Shown piece after piece: positions 8,612 through 16,328 of a stretch of 44,869 bases of DNA. The notes under the pieces were generated by a model, which did not search any database, was not told the DNA's origin, and saw only the letters and a program-made list of their open reading frames with translations. Within the stretch, counting starts at the first letter, position 1; each line of letters begins with the position of its first letter. The translations under genes were made by a program, and so were the position numbers. This DNA is from Sphingomonadaceae bacterium (lineage in GTDB: Bacteria > Pseudomonadota > Alphaproteobacteria > Sphingomonadales > Sphingomonadaceae): the NCBI GenBank assembly GCA_029268145.1, contig JAJUHA010000017.1, forward strand, positions 1 to 44,869. Reading direction: 5' to 3'.

Positions 8612-8813
8612 GGCGCACGGCGTCAGGCGCAGCCTGACGCCGAGACGCCGAGGGCCGGCCGGCGGGCCCGCTTTGCGGGCCTGGCCCGCAAACGCGGGAC
8701 CCGACCGACGACCCTGCGCCTGAGGCGGCAGCCGCGAAGCGGAGCTTCGTCGGCAGACTCGCCGGGGGCCGGCCGACCCCGCTTCGCGACGCAGGCGTCG
8801 CGTGGAGGGGGCG
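8612..8813 (+). repeat. multi-hairpin dispersed repeat, locus 2 (downstream of the monooxygenase)
   Basis: Starts directly after the monooxygenase stop and fills the space to the end of the convergent cupin gene. It holds two units. The first opens with a perfect 10-bp hairpin, GGCGTCAGGC-GCA-GCCTGACGCC (8619-8641), followed by the core at 8643-8663. The second opens with CGAAGC-GGA-GCTTCG (8735-8749) flanked by GCCG and CGGC, followed by AGACTCGCCGGGGGCCGGCC (8755-8774). The block 8655-8712 almost repeats 4611-4668. A last hairpin, CGCGACGC-AG-GCGTCGCG, lies near 8786-8803. Compared with locus 1 the first stem has changed on both sides so that pairing is kept. Confidence 0.75.
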
Positions 8814-9191
8814 CTATCCCTGGGCGGCGCGAGCTCGGTGCCGGGTGCCGGCTCCTGCAGTCAGGAAAAGCGTCTCGCCCGGCGCGAGCACCTCGGCGCT
8901 GTGCCAGGTGCCCGCTGGCACGACCAGGGCTGCGCCCGGTCCGAGCTCCGCAGCCTCGCCGCGATCGGTGATGAACCGCACCCGCCCCGAAAGCTGCAGG
9001 ATGATCTCGTCGCCCTCGGGGTGCATCTCCCAGACCTCCCAGTCCCGCTCCTGCGGAAGAACCGACAGCATCCGCCCCTCCGAGAAGATCGCGGGCATGT
9101 TCGTCCAGAAGTCGGCTGTCACGGGAACGGCCGTGGCCGCGCCGTCGTTCGCGAGATGGACGAAGGTCTTGTCGAGGCGGATGGTCTCCAT
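8814..9191 (-). CDS. single-domain cupin protein
   Basis: A 125-residue protein with a cupin beta-barrel: motif 1 is seen as MHPEGDEIILQLSGRVRF (about 57-74), and motif 2 as LGPGAALVVPAGTWHSAEV (about 83-101). The His, Glu and second His that bind metal in cupins are present. Stand-alone cupins of this size are often small dioxygenases, isomerases or ligand sensors; the function here is unknown. The ATG at 9189-9191 overlaps the stop of the upstream lipoprotein gene (ATGA), so the two are translationally coupled. Confidence 0.75.
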   Translation of the reverse strand: METIRLDKTFVHLANDGAATAVPVTADFWTNMPAIFSEGRMLSVLPQERDWEVWEMHPEGDEIILQLSGRVRFITDRGEAAELGPGAALVVPAGTWHSAEVLAPGETLFLTAGAGTRHRARAAQG

Positions 9192-9511
9192 CAGCTCCTC
9201 GCCACGCAGCCGGCCGTCGCCAGCGCCAGCGTCCCGACGATCGCCGGGTCGCCCACCGTCCTGAGCGCCCGGAGCGCCCGCTCCAGCGTCACGTCCTCTC
9301 CCGGCCTGCGCACCAGGGCGGCGGCATCGGCCATGGCGCGGAGCTGTTCGACGGTCAGGTCCTCGGCCATGATGTCGGCCATGCAGACGGCCACGGGGCG
9401 CGGCACGCCAGCATCGGTCAGCGCAGTGCGGATGCGTGCCTCCTTCGACACAGCGCAGCCGCAAAGCAGCACTGACCCCGCCGCCAGCCCGATGCGCCAT
9501 GCAAAAGCCAT
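9191..9511 (-). CDS. small predicted lipoprotein, function unknown
   Basis: A 106-residue protein with a signal sequence MAFAWRIGLAAGSVLLCGC in which the final Cys would be the lipidated residue (Cys at the -2 position is unusual but allowed). The mature part is Ala/Leu-rich and helical, with TALTDAGVPRPVAVCMADIMAEDLTVEQLRAM; the spacing of VCMADxMxxDLTxxQL resembles small sphingomonad lipoproteins of unknown role. Two more cysteines occur (near residues 43 and 102). It overlaps the cupin gene downstream. Its start lies only 28 bases from the divergent sulfotransferase start. Confidence 0.6.
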   Translation of the reverse strand: MAFAWRIGLAAGSVLLCGCAVSKEARIRTALTDAGVPRPVAVCMADIMAEDLTVEQLRAMADAAALVRRPGEDVTLERALRALRTVGDPAIVGTLALATAGCVARS

Positions 9512-9539
9512 GAAGCTCGTCCTATCAGGGGGCTGCGTC

Positions 9540-10805
9540 ATGTCCAGACTGCCGACCGCCTCCAGCTTCCGCCCCTTTCCCCTGAACGGCCTGATGCGCG
9601 GCCTCGAGCGCATGTGGGACAAGGGCCTCCAGCCGCCGGCCGACCTCTGCTGGGACCGGATCGTCACCCGCGCCATGCGCGACACTGGCCTCGATGACCT
9701 TGGCGACACCCGCTTCCTCGACCGCCAGCGCGACGTGCTGCTCCCTGCCCTCCGCGAGGAAGCCCGGCTCAACACCCTGGGCAAGGTCATCGCCCACGGC
9801 TCGCTGCTCAAGATCGTCAAGGAGCGGCTCTGGGCCGAGGCGCTGTTCCGCCGCCATCCCGAGATCGACGCGGAAGTGCTTGCGCCGCCCATCGTCGTCG
9901 TCGGGCCGATGCGCTCGGGCACCACCCGGCTCCAGCGCCTGATCGCCGCCGATCCGGCCTTCTCCGCCTTCCGCCTCTACGAATCGACCTGCCCGGTGCC
10001 CTGGCCCAAGAGCTTCACCCAGGTCATCGACCCGCGCATCTCGCGCACCCGCTTCGGGCTCAGGGTCCTCACCTGGATCAATCCGCGCAACGCCGAGGTG
10101 CATCCCACCGGCCCGCTCGAGGTGGACGAGGAGCTCGGCCTTCTCGAACATTCCCTCCACGGCGCCCTCATCGAGGCGCAGCGCAGGATCCCGAGCTTCG
10201 CCCGCCACTGCGAGACGGCCGACATGGCGCCGGCCTATGCGCGCATGAAGCGCCTGATGAAGCTGCGCCAGTGGTTCACCGGGGATCGCCGCCCGCTCGT
10301 CCTCAAGACGCCGCAGTACATGGCCGATCTCGCCCACCTGCTTGCCGAGTTTCCCGACGCGCGCTTCGTCTTCACCCACCGCGATCCGGTCTCGGTCGTC
10401 GCATCCTCGGCGAGCCTCGCCTGGAACCAGATGGTCGTGCAGTCGGACCATGTCGATCCCCGCTGGGTCGGGCGCGAATGGCTGTGGAAGACCCGCCACC
10501 GCATGGACCGCGCCAACGCCGTCCGCCCGAGGATCGCGGACGACCGCCAGATCGACATCGGCTTCGAGGAGGTCAACGCCAGCTGGCCCTCTGCCGTGCA
10601 GCGCATCTACGCCCGCTTCGGGCTCGACCTCACGGCCGACGCCCGGGCGGCGATGCGCGCCTATGTCGCCCGGGCAGCGCGCGAGCACCCCTTCGCCCAC
10701 CACCGCTACACGCTCGAGGACTTCGGCCTGACGCGGGGCGAAGTGGAGGAACTCTTCGCCGACCAGCGCACCGCCACCGCAGAGCCCGCCCGCGCTGCCG
10801 CCTAG
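9540..10805 (+). CDS. sulfotransferase family protein (PAPS-dependent)
   Basis: A 421-residue protein of the Sulfotransfer_3 type. The 5'-phosphosulfate loop is VVVGPMRSGTTRLQRLIA (about 119-136), and the 3'-phosphate-binding stretch is ARFVFTHRDPVSVVASSASL, with the conserved Arg and Ser. Such enzymes move sulfate from PAPS to a hydroxyl group of a small molecule, glycan or lipid; the acceptor is not known. The start at ATG 9540 has CAGGGGG upstream; an in-frame ATG at 9510 would overlap the divergent lipoprotein start. It is followed 6 bases later by a serine hydrolase gene, so the two probably share a transcript. Confidence 0.85.
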   Translation: MSRLPTASSFRPFPLNGLMRGLERMWDKGLQPPADLCWDRIVTRAMRDTGLDDLGDTRFLDRQRDVLLPALREEARLNTLGKVIAHGSLLKIVKERLWAEALFRRHPEIDAEVLAPPIVVVGPMRSGTTRLQRLIAADPAFSAFRLYESTCPVPWPKSFTQVIDPRISRTRFGLRVLTWINPRNAEVHPTGPLEVDEELGLLEHSLHGALIEAQRRIPSFARHCETADMAPAYARMKRLMKLRQWFTGDRRPLVLKTPQYMADLAHLLAEFPDARFVFTHRDPVSVVASSASLAWNQMVVQSDHVDPRWVGREWLWKTRHRMDRANAVRPRIADDRQIDIGFEEVNASWPSAVQRIYARFGLDLTADARAAMRAYVARAAREHPFAHHRYTLEDFGLTRGEVEELFADQRTATAEPARAAA

Positions 10806-10811
10806 GACCGC

Positions 10812-12086
10812 GTGCCCGGCCGCTCCCTGCACCGTCTCGCCGCGCTTCTCGCAATTGCGCTTGCCGCCCCGGCGGGCGCGGAAGACGCCCTGCCACGGCT
10901 GGCCGGAGTCCCGGTCGCGGGGTTCGTCCATGCCGCCGCCACGCCGGGCGGAGCGGTCCGCGCCACGGCCGAAGGTGCCGCCGAGCTTGCGCCCGACGGC
11001 ACCGTCCTGCGCCCGCTCTCGCCCGAGACTCCGCTCCGGCTTGCGTCCATCTCCAAGGTCGTCGTGGCGCTTGCCATCCTCCGCCTTGCCGACCGGGGCC
11101 AGCTCGACCTCGATGCCGATGCCGGCCGCGCGCTCGGCCGGCCGCTGCGCAACCCGGCCCACCCCCATGCGCCCGTCACCATCCGCATGCTGCTGCGCCA
11201 CGAGAGCAGCCTTTCCGACGCTGGCGGCTATGCGGCAACGCTCGGCACCCGCCTCGAGGACCTGCTGGGGCCGCGCGCCTGGAGCCCGGCTGCCCCCGGC
11301 ACCGTCTTCGACTATGCCAACCTCAACTCGGTCGTGCTGGCGACCATCGTCGAGATGCAGACGGGCCTGAGGTTCGACCGCGCCGCCCGCATGCTCGTCC
11401 TCGATCCGCTCGGCGTGCAGGGCTGCTTCAACTGGTCCGGATGCCCGGAAGGCTTCGCGGCGTCGGGTGCCACCCTCTACCGGAAGTCCGCCGACTTCGG
11501 CGAGACCTGGCAGCCCGGGGGCCCCTGGATTCCCCAGGTCGATGCCGAGCGCCCGGCGGGCGGCTGCCCGGTGCGCCCGCCGCCGGGCGCGCCCTGCGCG
11601 CTCGACGCCTATCTCCCCGGCACCAACGGCGGCCTGTTCGCGCCCCAGGGAGGGCTTCGCATGTCCGTCGCGGAACTCGCCCGCATGGGCGCGGCCCTCC
11701 TCGCCAACCGCGGCGGCTTCCTGAAGGCCGAAACGCATGCCGCCCTGTTCCGCCCGCGCGCCGTGGCGCGAAGCGGCGCCGGGGACGAGACCGACCCGAA
11801 GCTGATGCGCTTCTGGTCAGACGGCGGGCTCCACTGCTTCTCCGGCACCGGCGAGCCGGGTGCCGACCAGCCGCTCGCCCCCCGCCCCATGGCCGGCTGC
11901 GGCCACCTGGGCGAGGCCTATGGCCTGTTCTCCGCCCTCGTGATGGACCCGGCCGCCGCCACGGTCCACGCCTGGGCGCTCGCCGGCAGCGCCGACCGGC
12001 CGCCCCCGGGGCGGGTCTCGCGCTTCAACGCGCTCGAGGAAGCGCTGGCCGCCATGGCGTTCCACCGCGGGCCTGGAAAGGACTGA
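10812..12086 (+). CDS. exported serine hydrolase, class C beta-lactamase family
   Basis: A 424-residue protein with an N-terminal signal peptide (LAALLAIALAAPAGAE). It has the three active-site elements of the penicillin-binding/class C lactamase fold: SISK (S79-K82), YAN in FDYANLNS (Y168-N170), and an HLG in CGHLGEAYG near the C-terminus as the third motif. It starts with GTG at 10812. It could be an esterase, a D-aminopeptidase or a peptidase acting in the periplasm; a true antibiotic-resistance role is not implied by these motifs. Many cysteines (about nine, including CFNWSGC and GGCPVRPPPGAPC) suggest disulfide bonds, consistent with export. Confidence 0.8.
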   Translation: MPGRSLHRLAALLAIALAAPAGAEDALPRLAGVPVAGFVHAAATPGGAVRATAEGAAELAPDGTVLRPLSPETPLRLASISKVVVALAILRLADRGQLDLDADAGRALGRPLRNPAHPHAPVTIRMLLRHESSLSDAGGYAATLGTRLEDLLGPRAWSPAAPGTVFDYANLNSVVLATIVEMQTGLRFDRAARMLVLDPLGVQGCFNWSGCPEGFAASGATLYRKSADFGETWQPGGPWIPQVDAERPAGGCPVRPPPGAPCALDAYLPGTNGGLFAPQGGLRMSVAELARMGAALLANRGGFLKAETHAALFRPRAVARSGAGDETDPKLMRFWSDGGLHCFSGTGEPGADQPLAPRPMAGCGHLGEAYGLFSALVMDPAAATVHAWALAGSADRPPPGRVSRFNALEEALAAMAFHRGPGKD

Positions 12087-12101
12087 CCTCGATCCTCTGA
12101 A

Positions 12102-12626
12102 CTAGGGGCCGGAGGGAGGCTTCAGAAGCACCACGGCTTCCACCTCGACGGCGATGCTGGCAGGCAGGCTCGCCGCTCCCACCGCCGAGCGCGCGCCCTT
12201 TCCCGCCTCGCCGAAGGCGGTCACGAACAGCTCCGAAAACCCGTTCATGACCTGCGGATGCGCGGTGAACGCCTCGGTCGCGTTCACGAAGCCGAGGATG
12301 CGGACCACCCGTTCCACCCGGTCGAGGCTTCCCGCGGCGTCACGGATGGTCGCGAGCATGCACAGCGCCACCCGCTCGGCCGAGGCGCGCGCCTGCGCCA
12401 CGGTCAGGTCGCGCCCCACCTTGCCGCGCGCCTGCAGCTTCGGATCGCATTCGCCATGGCCGGAGAGGAACAGGAGGTCGCCCGCCTGCACCCGGGTCAC
12501 GTAGACCGCGACGGGGCGCACCGGCGCGGGCAGCACATGCCCGGCGGCAGCCAGCCGCGCCTCGGGCGTCATCGCCATCGCCGGCGCTGCGAACAGCAGG
12601 GTCCCCGCCACCACCATTCCCCGCAT
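12102..12626 (-). CDS. exported RidA/YjgF-like protein
   Basis: A 174-residue member of the RidA/YjgF/UK114 superfamily with a cleavable signal peptide (MRGMVVAGTLLFAAPAMA). The family core runs from VRPVAVYVTRVQAGDLLFLSGHGECDP to VVRILGFVNATEAFTAHPQVMNGFSELFVTAFG, ending SLPASIAVEVEAVVLLK. The catalytic Arg of classical RidA (in the RxxxxVE context of IPARSxVEV) is replaced: here the segment reads ASLPASIAVEVEAV, without Arg. It is therefore probably not an imine deaminase of the RidA type. GGGAGG lies six bases before the ATG at 12626. It is divergent from a NylB-like hydrolase across 67 bases. Confidence 0.78.
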   Translation of the reverse strand: MRGMVVAGTLLFAAPAMAMTPEARLAAAGHVLPAPVRPVAVYVTRVQAGDLLFLSGHGECDPKLQARGKVGRDLTVAQARASAERVALCMLATIRDAAGSLDRVERVVRILGFVNATEAFTAHPQVMNGFSELFVTAFGEAGKGARSAVGAASLPASIAVEVEAVVLLKPPSGP

Positions 12627-12693
12627 CCCAGCCTCCCGGTTGTTGCAGTCCATGCGCGCGCCTAGTCTGGCGCGGAAGGGAAGGGGAGGCCCC

Positions 12694-13980
12694 ATGATCC
12701 GGTTCCTGTGCGCCATCACGCTCGCGCGCGCCCAGCCAGCGCCGACCGCTGCCGAAACCGACCCGGCGAAGCTCGGCCTCATGACCGGCGCGCCACCCGC
12801 GCCAGACGCCCGGGTCCGATTCGACGACGGCTCGATGTGGATCTTCCCCAAGACCCGCTGGGCCTTCTCCCACTTCCAGGCGCTCATGCCCACCGCGCTC
12901 GTCGCCCGCGGCACCGGCCCGGTCTCGCCCCTTCCCGAGGAGCCGGCGCTCGATCTCGCCCGCCTCTCCATGACCCTGCCCGACGGCCGCACGCTGCCCG
13001 TCGCCGATGCGTTCGACCTCAACTTCACCGATGGCCTCCTCATCCTCCACAAGGGGCGCATCGTCTTCGAGCGCTACGCAGGCAGCCTCGCGCCCGAGGG
13101 CCGCCACGCCGCCTTCTCGGTCACCAAGAGCTTCGTCGGAACGCTTGCCGAACTGCTCATCCACGAGGGGAAGATCGACCCCGACGCGCCCGCCACCCGC
13201 TATGTTCCCGAACTGGCCGGCAGCGGCTTCGCAACCGCAACCGTCCGCCAGATCGCCGACATGCGCACCGCGATCGCCCACGACGAGACCTATGGCGCCG
13301 CCCCCGGCGCCCTCTCGGATGTGAACCGCATGGCCTTCGCCGCCGGCACCGCGCCGCCCCCCACCGGCTACACCGGCGCGGCCACCGCGACCGACTTCCT
13401 CGTCGGCATCGGGGCGGCGGGCGCGCACGGCGGCCCCTTCGTCTACCGCACGCCCAACAGCATGGCGCTCCAGTGGATCGTCGAGCGCGCCAGCGGCCGG
13501 CCCTTCGCCCAGCTGCTCGCCGAGCGCATCTGGCAGCCCATGGGGATGGAGCAGGACGCCAATGTCTCGGTCGACCGGATTGGCACGGCCTTCGGCGGCG
13601 GCGGCATGTCGGCCTCCCTGCGCGACATGGCCCGCTTCGGCGAGATGCTGCGCCTGGGCGGCCGCTGGAACGGCCGGCAGATCCTTCCCGCCGCAGTGGT
13701 CAGGTCCCTGCTCTCCCCCGGCGATCCGGCCGCTTTTCCGGCCGAGGCCTATCCTCTGCTCGCTGGCGGCAGCTACCGTGCGCAATGGTGGCACCGCGCC
13801 AACGGACAGACGCTTGCGCTCGGCATCCACGGGCAGATGATCCTGATCGACCCTGCAGCCGAGCTGGTCATCGTCCGATTCGCCTCGCACCCGCTGGCGA
13901 GCAACCGCAACCTCCACCCCACCTCGCTCCCGGCGTGGGACGCGATCGCCGGCCATCTCGCGCGCGCGCCTGGCCGCTGA
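12694..13980 (+). CDS. serine hydrolase resembling 6-aminohexanoate-dimer hydrolase (NylB)
   Basis: A 428-residue beta-lactamase-fold hydrolase. SVTK (S142-K145) is the nucleophile motif, and YRTPN (Y251 to N255) matches the Y-x-S-x-N arrangement of NylB-type carboxylesterases and amide hydrolases rather than the YxN of class C lactamases. GIHGQMILIDP is the third motif. The N-terminus is weakly hydrophobic (MIRFLCAITLARAQPA) and may be a short export signal. NylB relatives act on linear amides and esters, so a wide substrate range is possible. AAGGGGAGG precedes the ATG. It ends before a palindrome and the sigma-54 promoter of the next gene. Confidence 0.82.
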   Translation: MIRFLCAITLARAQPAPTAAETDPAKLGLMTGAPPAPDARVRFDDGSMWIFPKTRWAFSHFQALMPTALVARGTGPVSPLPEEPALDLARLSMTLPDGRTLPVADAFDLNFTDGLLILHKGRIVFERYAGSLAPEGRHAAFSVTKSFVGTLAELLIHEGKIDPDAPATRYVPELAGSGFATATVRQIADMRTAIAHDETYGAAPGALSDVNRMAFAAGTAPPPTGYTGAATATDFLVGIGAAGAHGGPFVYRTPNSMALQWIVERASGRPFAQLLAERIWQPMGMEQDANVSVDRIGTAFGGGGMSASLRDMARFGEMLRLGGRWNGRQILPAAVVRSLLSPGDPAAFPAEAYPLLAGGSYRAQWWHRANGQTLALGIHGQMILIDPAAELVIVRFASHPLASNRNLHPTSLPAWDAIAGHLARAPGR

Positions 13981-13990
13981 CCGCGCGCGC

Positions 13991-14009
13991 CTGTCAAGTT
14001 TTTTGACAG
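13991..14009. promoter_or_regulatory. 19-bp perfect palindrome, candidate enhancer site for a sigma-54 activator
   Basis: CTGTCAA-GTTTT-TTGACAG: two perfect 7-bp arms around a 5-base spacer. Its centre (14000) lies about 72 bp upstream of the -24 GG and close to 100 bp before the expected transcript start of the PEP-CTERM gene. That is the usual place for the dimer site of an NtrC-family activator. PEP-CTERM genes in other bacteria depend on sigma-54 and the activator PrsR. The palindrome could instead be a weak terminator after the hydrolase, as it contains T6, but the stem is short and the T-run lies within it. Confidence 0.5.
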
Positions 14010-14069
14010 ACGGGCGAGGATTCCGCCAAGGAGATCGCGCCTTTTCAACAGGTTGTCCATGACCGAGAG

Positions 14070-14086
14070 TTGGCAGGATTCTTGCA
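14070..14086 (+). promoter_or_regulatory. sigma-54 (-24/-12) promoter
   Basis: TTGGCAGGATTCTTGCA: the GG at 14072-14073 and the GC at 14084-14085 are exactly 10 bases apart, as required for RpoN, and both halves match the consensus TGGCAC and TTGCA except at one position. Transcription would begin near 14097, leaving a leader of about 42 bases with the ribosome site AAGGAGGGGG before the ATG at 14139. In such GC-rich DNA a T-rich match of this quality is unlikely by chance. Confidence 0.75.
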
Positions 14087-14138
14087 GGTCGCTGCCAGCA
14101 TCGAGGATTGTCTCGCTTGCCCTGAAGGAGGGGGTGTC

Positions 14139-14825
14139 ATGCGCACCATCATGTTCGGAGCGGTTGCGGCCTTCTCGCTTTCGGCGCCCGCGCTCGCGGT
14201 TTCGGCGGTGACCACGCCGGGTGCCCTTGGCGCCACCGACTTCATCGACTGGGCCCAGCTCGGCGGGGACTTTGCCGGCGCGCCCTCCCTGCCCGCGCCG
14301 GTTGCGACGAACGGCGGTGGCGCGGCCACCATCGACAGCGCCGGCGACACCCTCGTGCGGATGACGCAGAGCGTCACCTGGGGCGGCAACTTCACCTCTG
14401 GCGACGCGCTGCTCTGGACCAACTCTGTCGGCCCGGACATCACGATCGTGTTCGCTTCGCCGGTCGCCGGCGCCGGCGCCCAGTGGCAGGCCAACTATTT
14501 TGGCGATTTCGGCGCCAACCTGAAGGCCTATGACGCCTCCGACACCCTGCTCGGCACCGTCACGCGCGACGGGTTCAGCGACAGCGCCAGCGATGGCTCG
14601 GCCATCTTCCTCGGCGTCCTCTCGCCGTCGGTCAACATCAAGAAGATCGTCCTCACCCTCGACTATGCGTCGAGCCTCCCGGAGGACTTCGCCATCAACC
14701 GCCTGCTGCTGACCGGCACGCCCGGCGGCGTGATCCCCGAGCCCGCCACCTGGGCGATGCTGATCGCCGGCTTCGGTCTGGTGGGCCTGATGGCGCGTCG
14801 CCGCCGGCTCGCCCCTGCGGCCTGA
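14139..14825 (+). CDS. PEPxxWA-CTERM sorting-domain protein (exosortase substrate)
   Basis: A 228-residue secreted protein. It has an N-terminal signal peptide (MRTIMFGAVAAFSLSAPALAV), a central beta-rich domain low in charge and free of cysteine (about 25-195), and the C-terminal signal PEPATWAMLIAGFGLVGLMARRRR: PEP motif, one membrane helix, Arg cluster. Exosortase cuts at this signal and hands the protein to the cell surface or to exopolysaccharide-linked structures; no exosortase gene is in the window. The body resembles other short PEP-CTERM proteins with no known activity. It is a monocistronic unit with its own sigma-54 promoter and a strong terminator directly after it. Confidence 0.92.
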   Translation: MRTIMFGAVAAFSLSAPALAVSAVTTPGALGATDFIDWAQLGGDFAGAPSLPAPVATNGGGAATIDSAGDTLVRMTQSVTWGGNFTSGDALLWTNSVGPDITIVFASPVAGAGAQWQANYFGDFGANLKAYDASDTLLGTVTRDGFSDSASDGSAIFLGVLSPSVNIKKIVLTLDYASSLPEDFAINRLLLTGTPGGVIPEPATWAMLIAGFGLVGLMARRRRLAPAA

Positions 14826-14841
14826 CCCGTTCGTCACGAGA

Positions 14842-14876
14842 GGGCCCCGTGCTGCGGCGCGGGGCCCTTTTCCTTT
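14842..14876 (+). terminator. intrinsic terminator of the PEP-CTERM gene
   Basis: GGGCCCCG (14842-14849) pairs perfectly with CGGGGCCC (14860-14867) around a 10-base loop, followed by TTTTCCTTT. It lies 16 bases after the stop codon. Confidence 0.9.
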
Positions 14877-14916
14877 GCCCTCCGACCTGCTTTCCTCCCG
14901 CCGGAGGGAGCCTGCC

Positions 14917-15864
14917 ATGACCTATCGACCCCCGCGCTCCGCGTGCCTTGCCGTCGCCCTGCTGCTTGCCGCGGCGCCGCTCGCCGCCAGCCCCGTTCCG
15001 CCCTCGCCGCACGGGCCGGCCGACCGGATCGGTGCGATGAACCATCTTTCGCCCGAAGCGACGCGCGCAGCCGCCCGCCTGGTGAAGCTCGGCCGCGTCT
15101 ATGCGCTCGGCGTCGTCACCGGTCCCGAGACGCCGGTCTGGCCGGGCCGCTCCTACAAGATCGTCGTCACGCCGACGGACGATGGCAGCGGCCAGCCGAT
15201 GGGCGCCAACCGCGTGACCGGCCACGACGACATCCTCATGACCCATGTCGGCATCGGGACCCAGCTCGACGGCTTCGCCCACATCGGCGTGGCCCACCAT
15301 CATTACAACGGGGTTCCGGCGCGCGCGCTGTTCGCGCCCGATGGTGTCCGCATCTACGGCACCGAAAGCGTCCCGCCCGCCGCGACCCGCGGGATCCTCC
15401 TCGACATGGTGAAGGCGAACGGCGGCCGGCCTCCCGCGCCGGGCACGGCCTTCAACCGCCGCGAGATCGAGGCAGCGCTCCGCGCCGCCGGCCTGACGCT
15501 CCGGCGCGGCGACGTCGTCCTCTTCCACACCGGCTGGATGGCCGCCATGGCCGCGAAGGACGGCCGGGCCTTCATCGCCTCCCAGCCCGGCCTCGGCCGG
15601 GAGGGCGCCGAATGGCTTGCGTCGCAGGGTGTGGCCATGGTCGGCGCCGACACCGCCGCGCTCGAGGCCATCCCGTTCGAGAAGGCGGACGAGCCCTTCA
15701 TCGTCCACCAGACCCTTCTTGCGACGCACGGCGTCCACATTCTCGAGAACATCGACACCAACGCGCTCGCTGCCGATGGCGCGACCGAATTCCTGTTCGT
15801 CCTTGGCGTTCCCCGCCTCAAGGGGACGGTTCAGGCCATCGTCAACCCGGTCGCCATCCGCTAG
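14917..15864 (+). CDS. exported cyclase-family protein (kynurenine formamidase-like fold)
   Basis: A 315-residue member of the cyclase/putative amidohydrolase family with a signal peptide (ACLAVALLLAAAPLAAS). The family metal motif HxGTHxDxxxH appears as HVGIGTQLDGFAHIG, the variant seen in the larger branch of the family, and the C-terminus carries the usual block around VGADTAALEAIPFE and HQTLLATHGVHILENIDTNAL. Members hydrolyse amides or lactone-like substrates with metal help, and the best-known one is bacterial kynurenine formamidase. Export argues against the tryptophan pathway here. GGAGGGAG precedes the ATG. The last four bases overlap the convergent membrane-protein gene. Confidence 0.82.
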   Translation: MTYRPPRSACLAVALLLAAAPLAASPVPPSPHGPADRIGAMNHLSPEATRAAARLVKLGRVYALGVVTGPETPVWPGRSYKIVVTPTDDGSGQPMGANRVTGHDDILMTHVGIGTQLDGFAHIGVAHHHYNGVPARALFAPDGVRIYGTESVPPAATRGILLDMVKANGGRPPAPGTAFNRREIEAALRAAGLTLRRGDVVLFHTGWMAAMAAKDGRAFIASQPGLGREGAEWLASQGVAMVGADTAALEAIPFEKADEPFIVHQTLLATHGVHILENIDTNALAADGATEFLFVLGVPRLKGTVQAIVNPVAIR

Positions 15865-16328
15865 CGCAGCACGCCTCCGCGGGCCATCGCCGCGCTGTAG
15901 CCGGCGAAGAACAGGCAACCGGCGAGCACCACCAGCTGCATCCACGCCGAAGGGCCGGTCATCACGGCGTCCCGGGCGAAGAGGAGCCCGTGCACCAGGC
16001 TCACCACATAGGCGAGGAGCGACACCAGGAACAGCGGCGCCGCCAGCTTCCGCCGCATGAGGAGGAGCGCGGTTGCAATCAGCGCGCTCCACACGCCGAC
16101 TGCCCACACGGCCGTGAGCCAGCCGGGCATCGCCTCCATGTAGGCCACCTGCGCTTCGGTCATGCCCATCTGGCGGAAGTAGAGATCGCCCTCGAGGTTC
16201 GACTTGAGGTAGTCGATGACGCCGAAGCCGTTCCAGGCGAGGCCGACGAGGCCCGCCGCCCAGAGGTGCCACGGCGCCGGCCCCTTCGTTGCGGCCGGCT
16301 CGCGGTGAACGTGCGATCGTGTCGCCAC
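15861..16328 (-). CDS. four-helix membrane protein, uncharacterised
   Basis: A 155-residue protein with four predicted membrane helices, at about 20-40, 68-88, 94-114 and 124-144. The segment between helices 1 and 2 is acidic and amphipathic: DYLKSNLEGDLYFRQMGMTEAQVAYMEAMPGW. Proteins with this LVGLxWNxFGxxDY start and AMPxWLxxxWAxGVW block are common and uncharacterised in sphingomonads. It is convergent with the cyclase gene, with which it shares four bases. Confidence 0.7.
   Translation of the reverse strand: MATRSHVHREPAATKGPAPWHLWAAGLVGLAWNGFGVIDYLKSNLEGDLYFRQMGMTEAQVAYMEAMPGWLTAVWAVGVWSALIATALLLMRRKLAAPLFLVSLLAYVVSLVHGLLFARDAVMTGPSAWMQLVVLAGCLFFAGYSAAMARGGVLR

Noticed and set aside
10812-13980. 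Two beta-lactamase-fold proteins as antibiotic resistance genes
   Set aside because: The motifs fit the wide serine hydrolase family, the second gene resembles NylB, and there is no AmpR-type regulator, so resistance is not supported.
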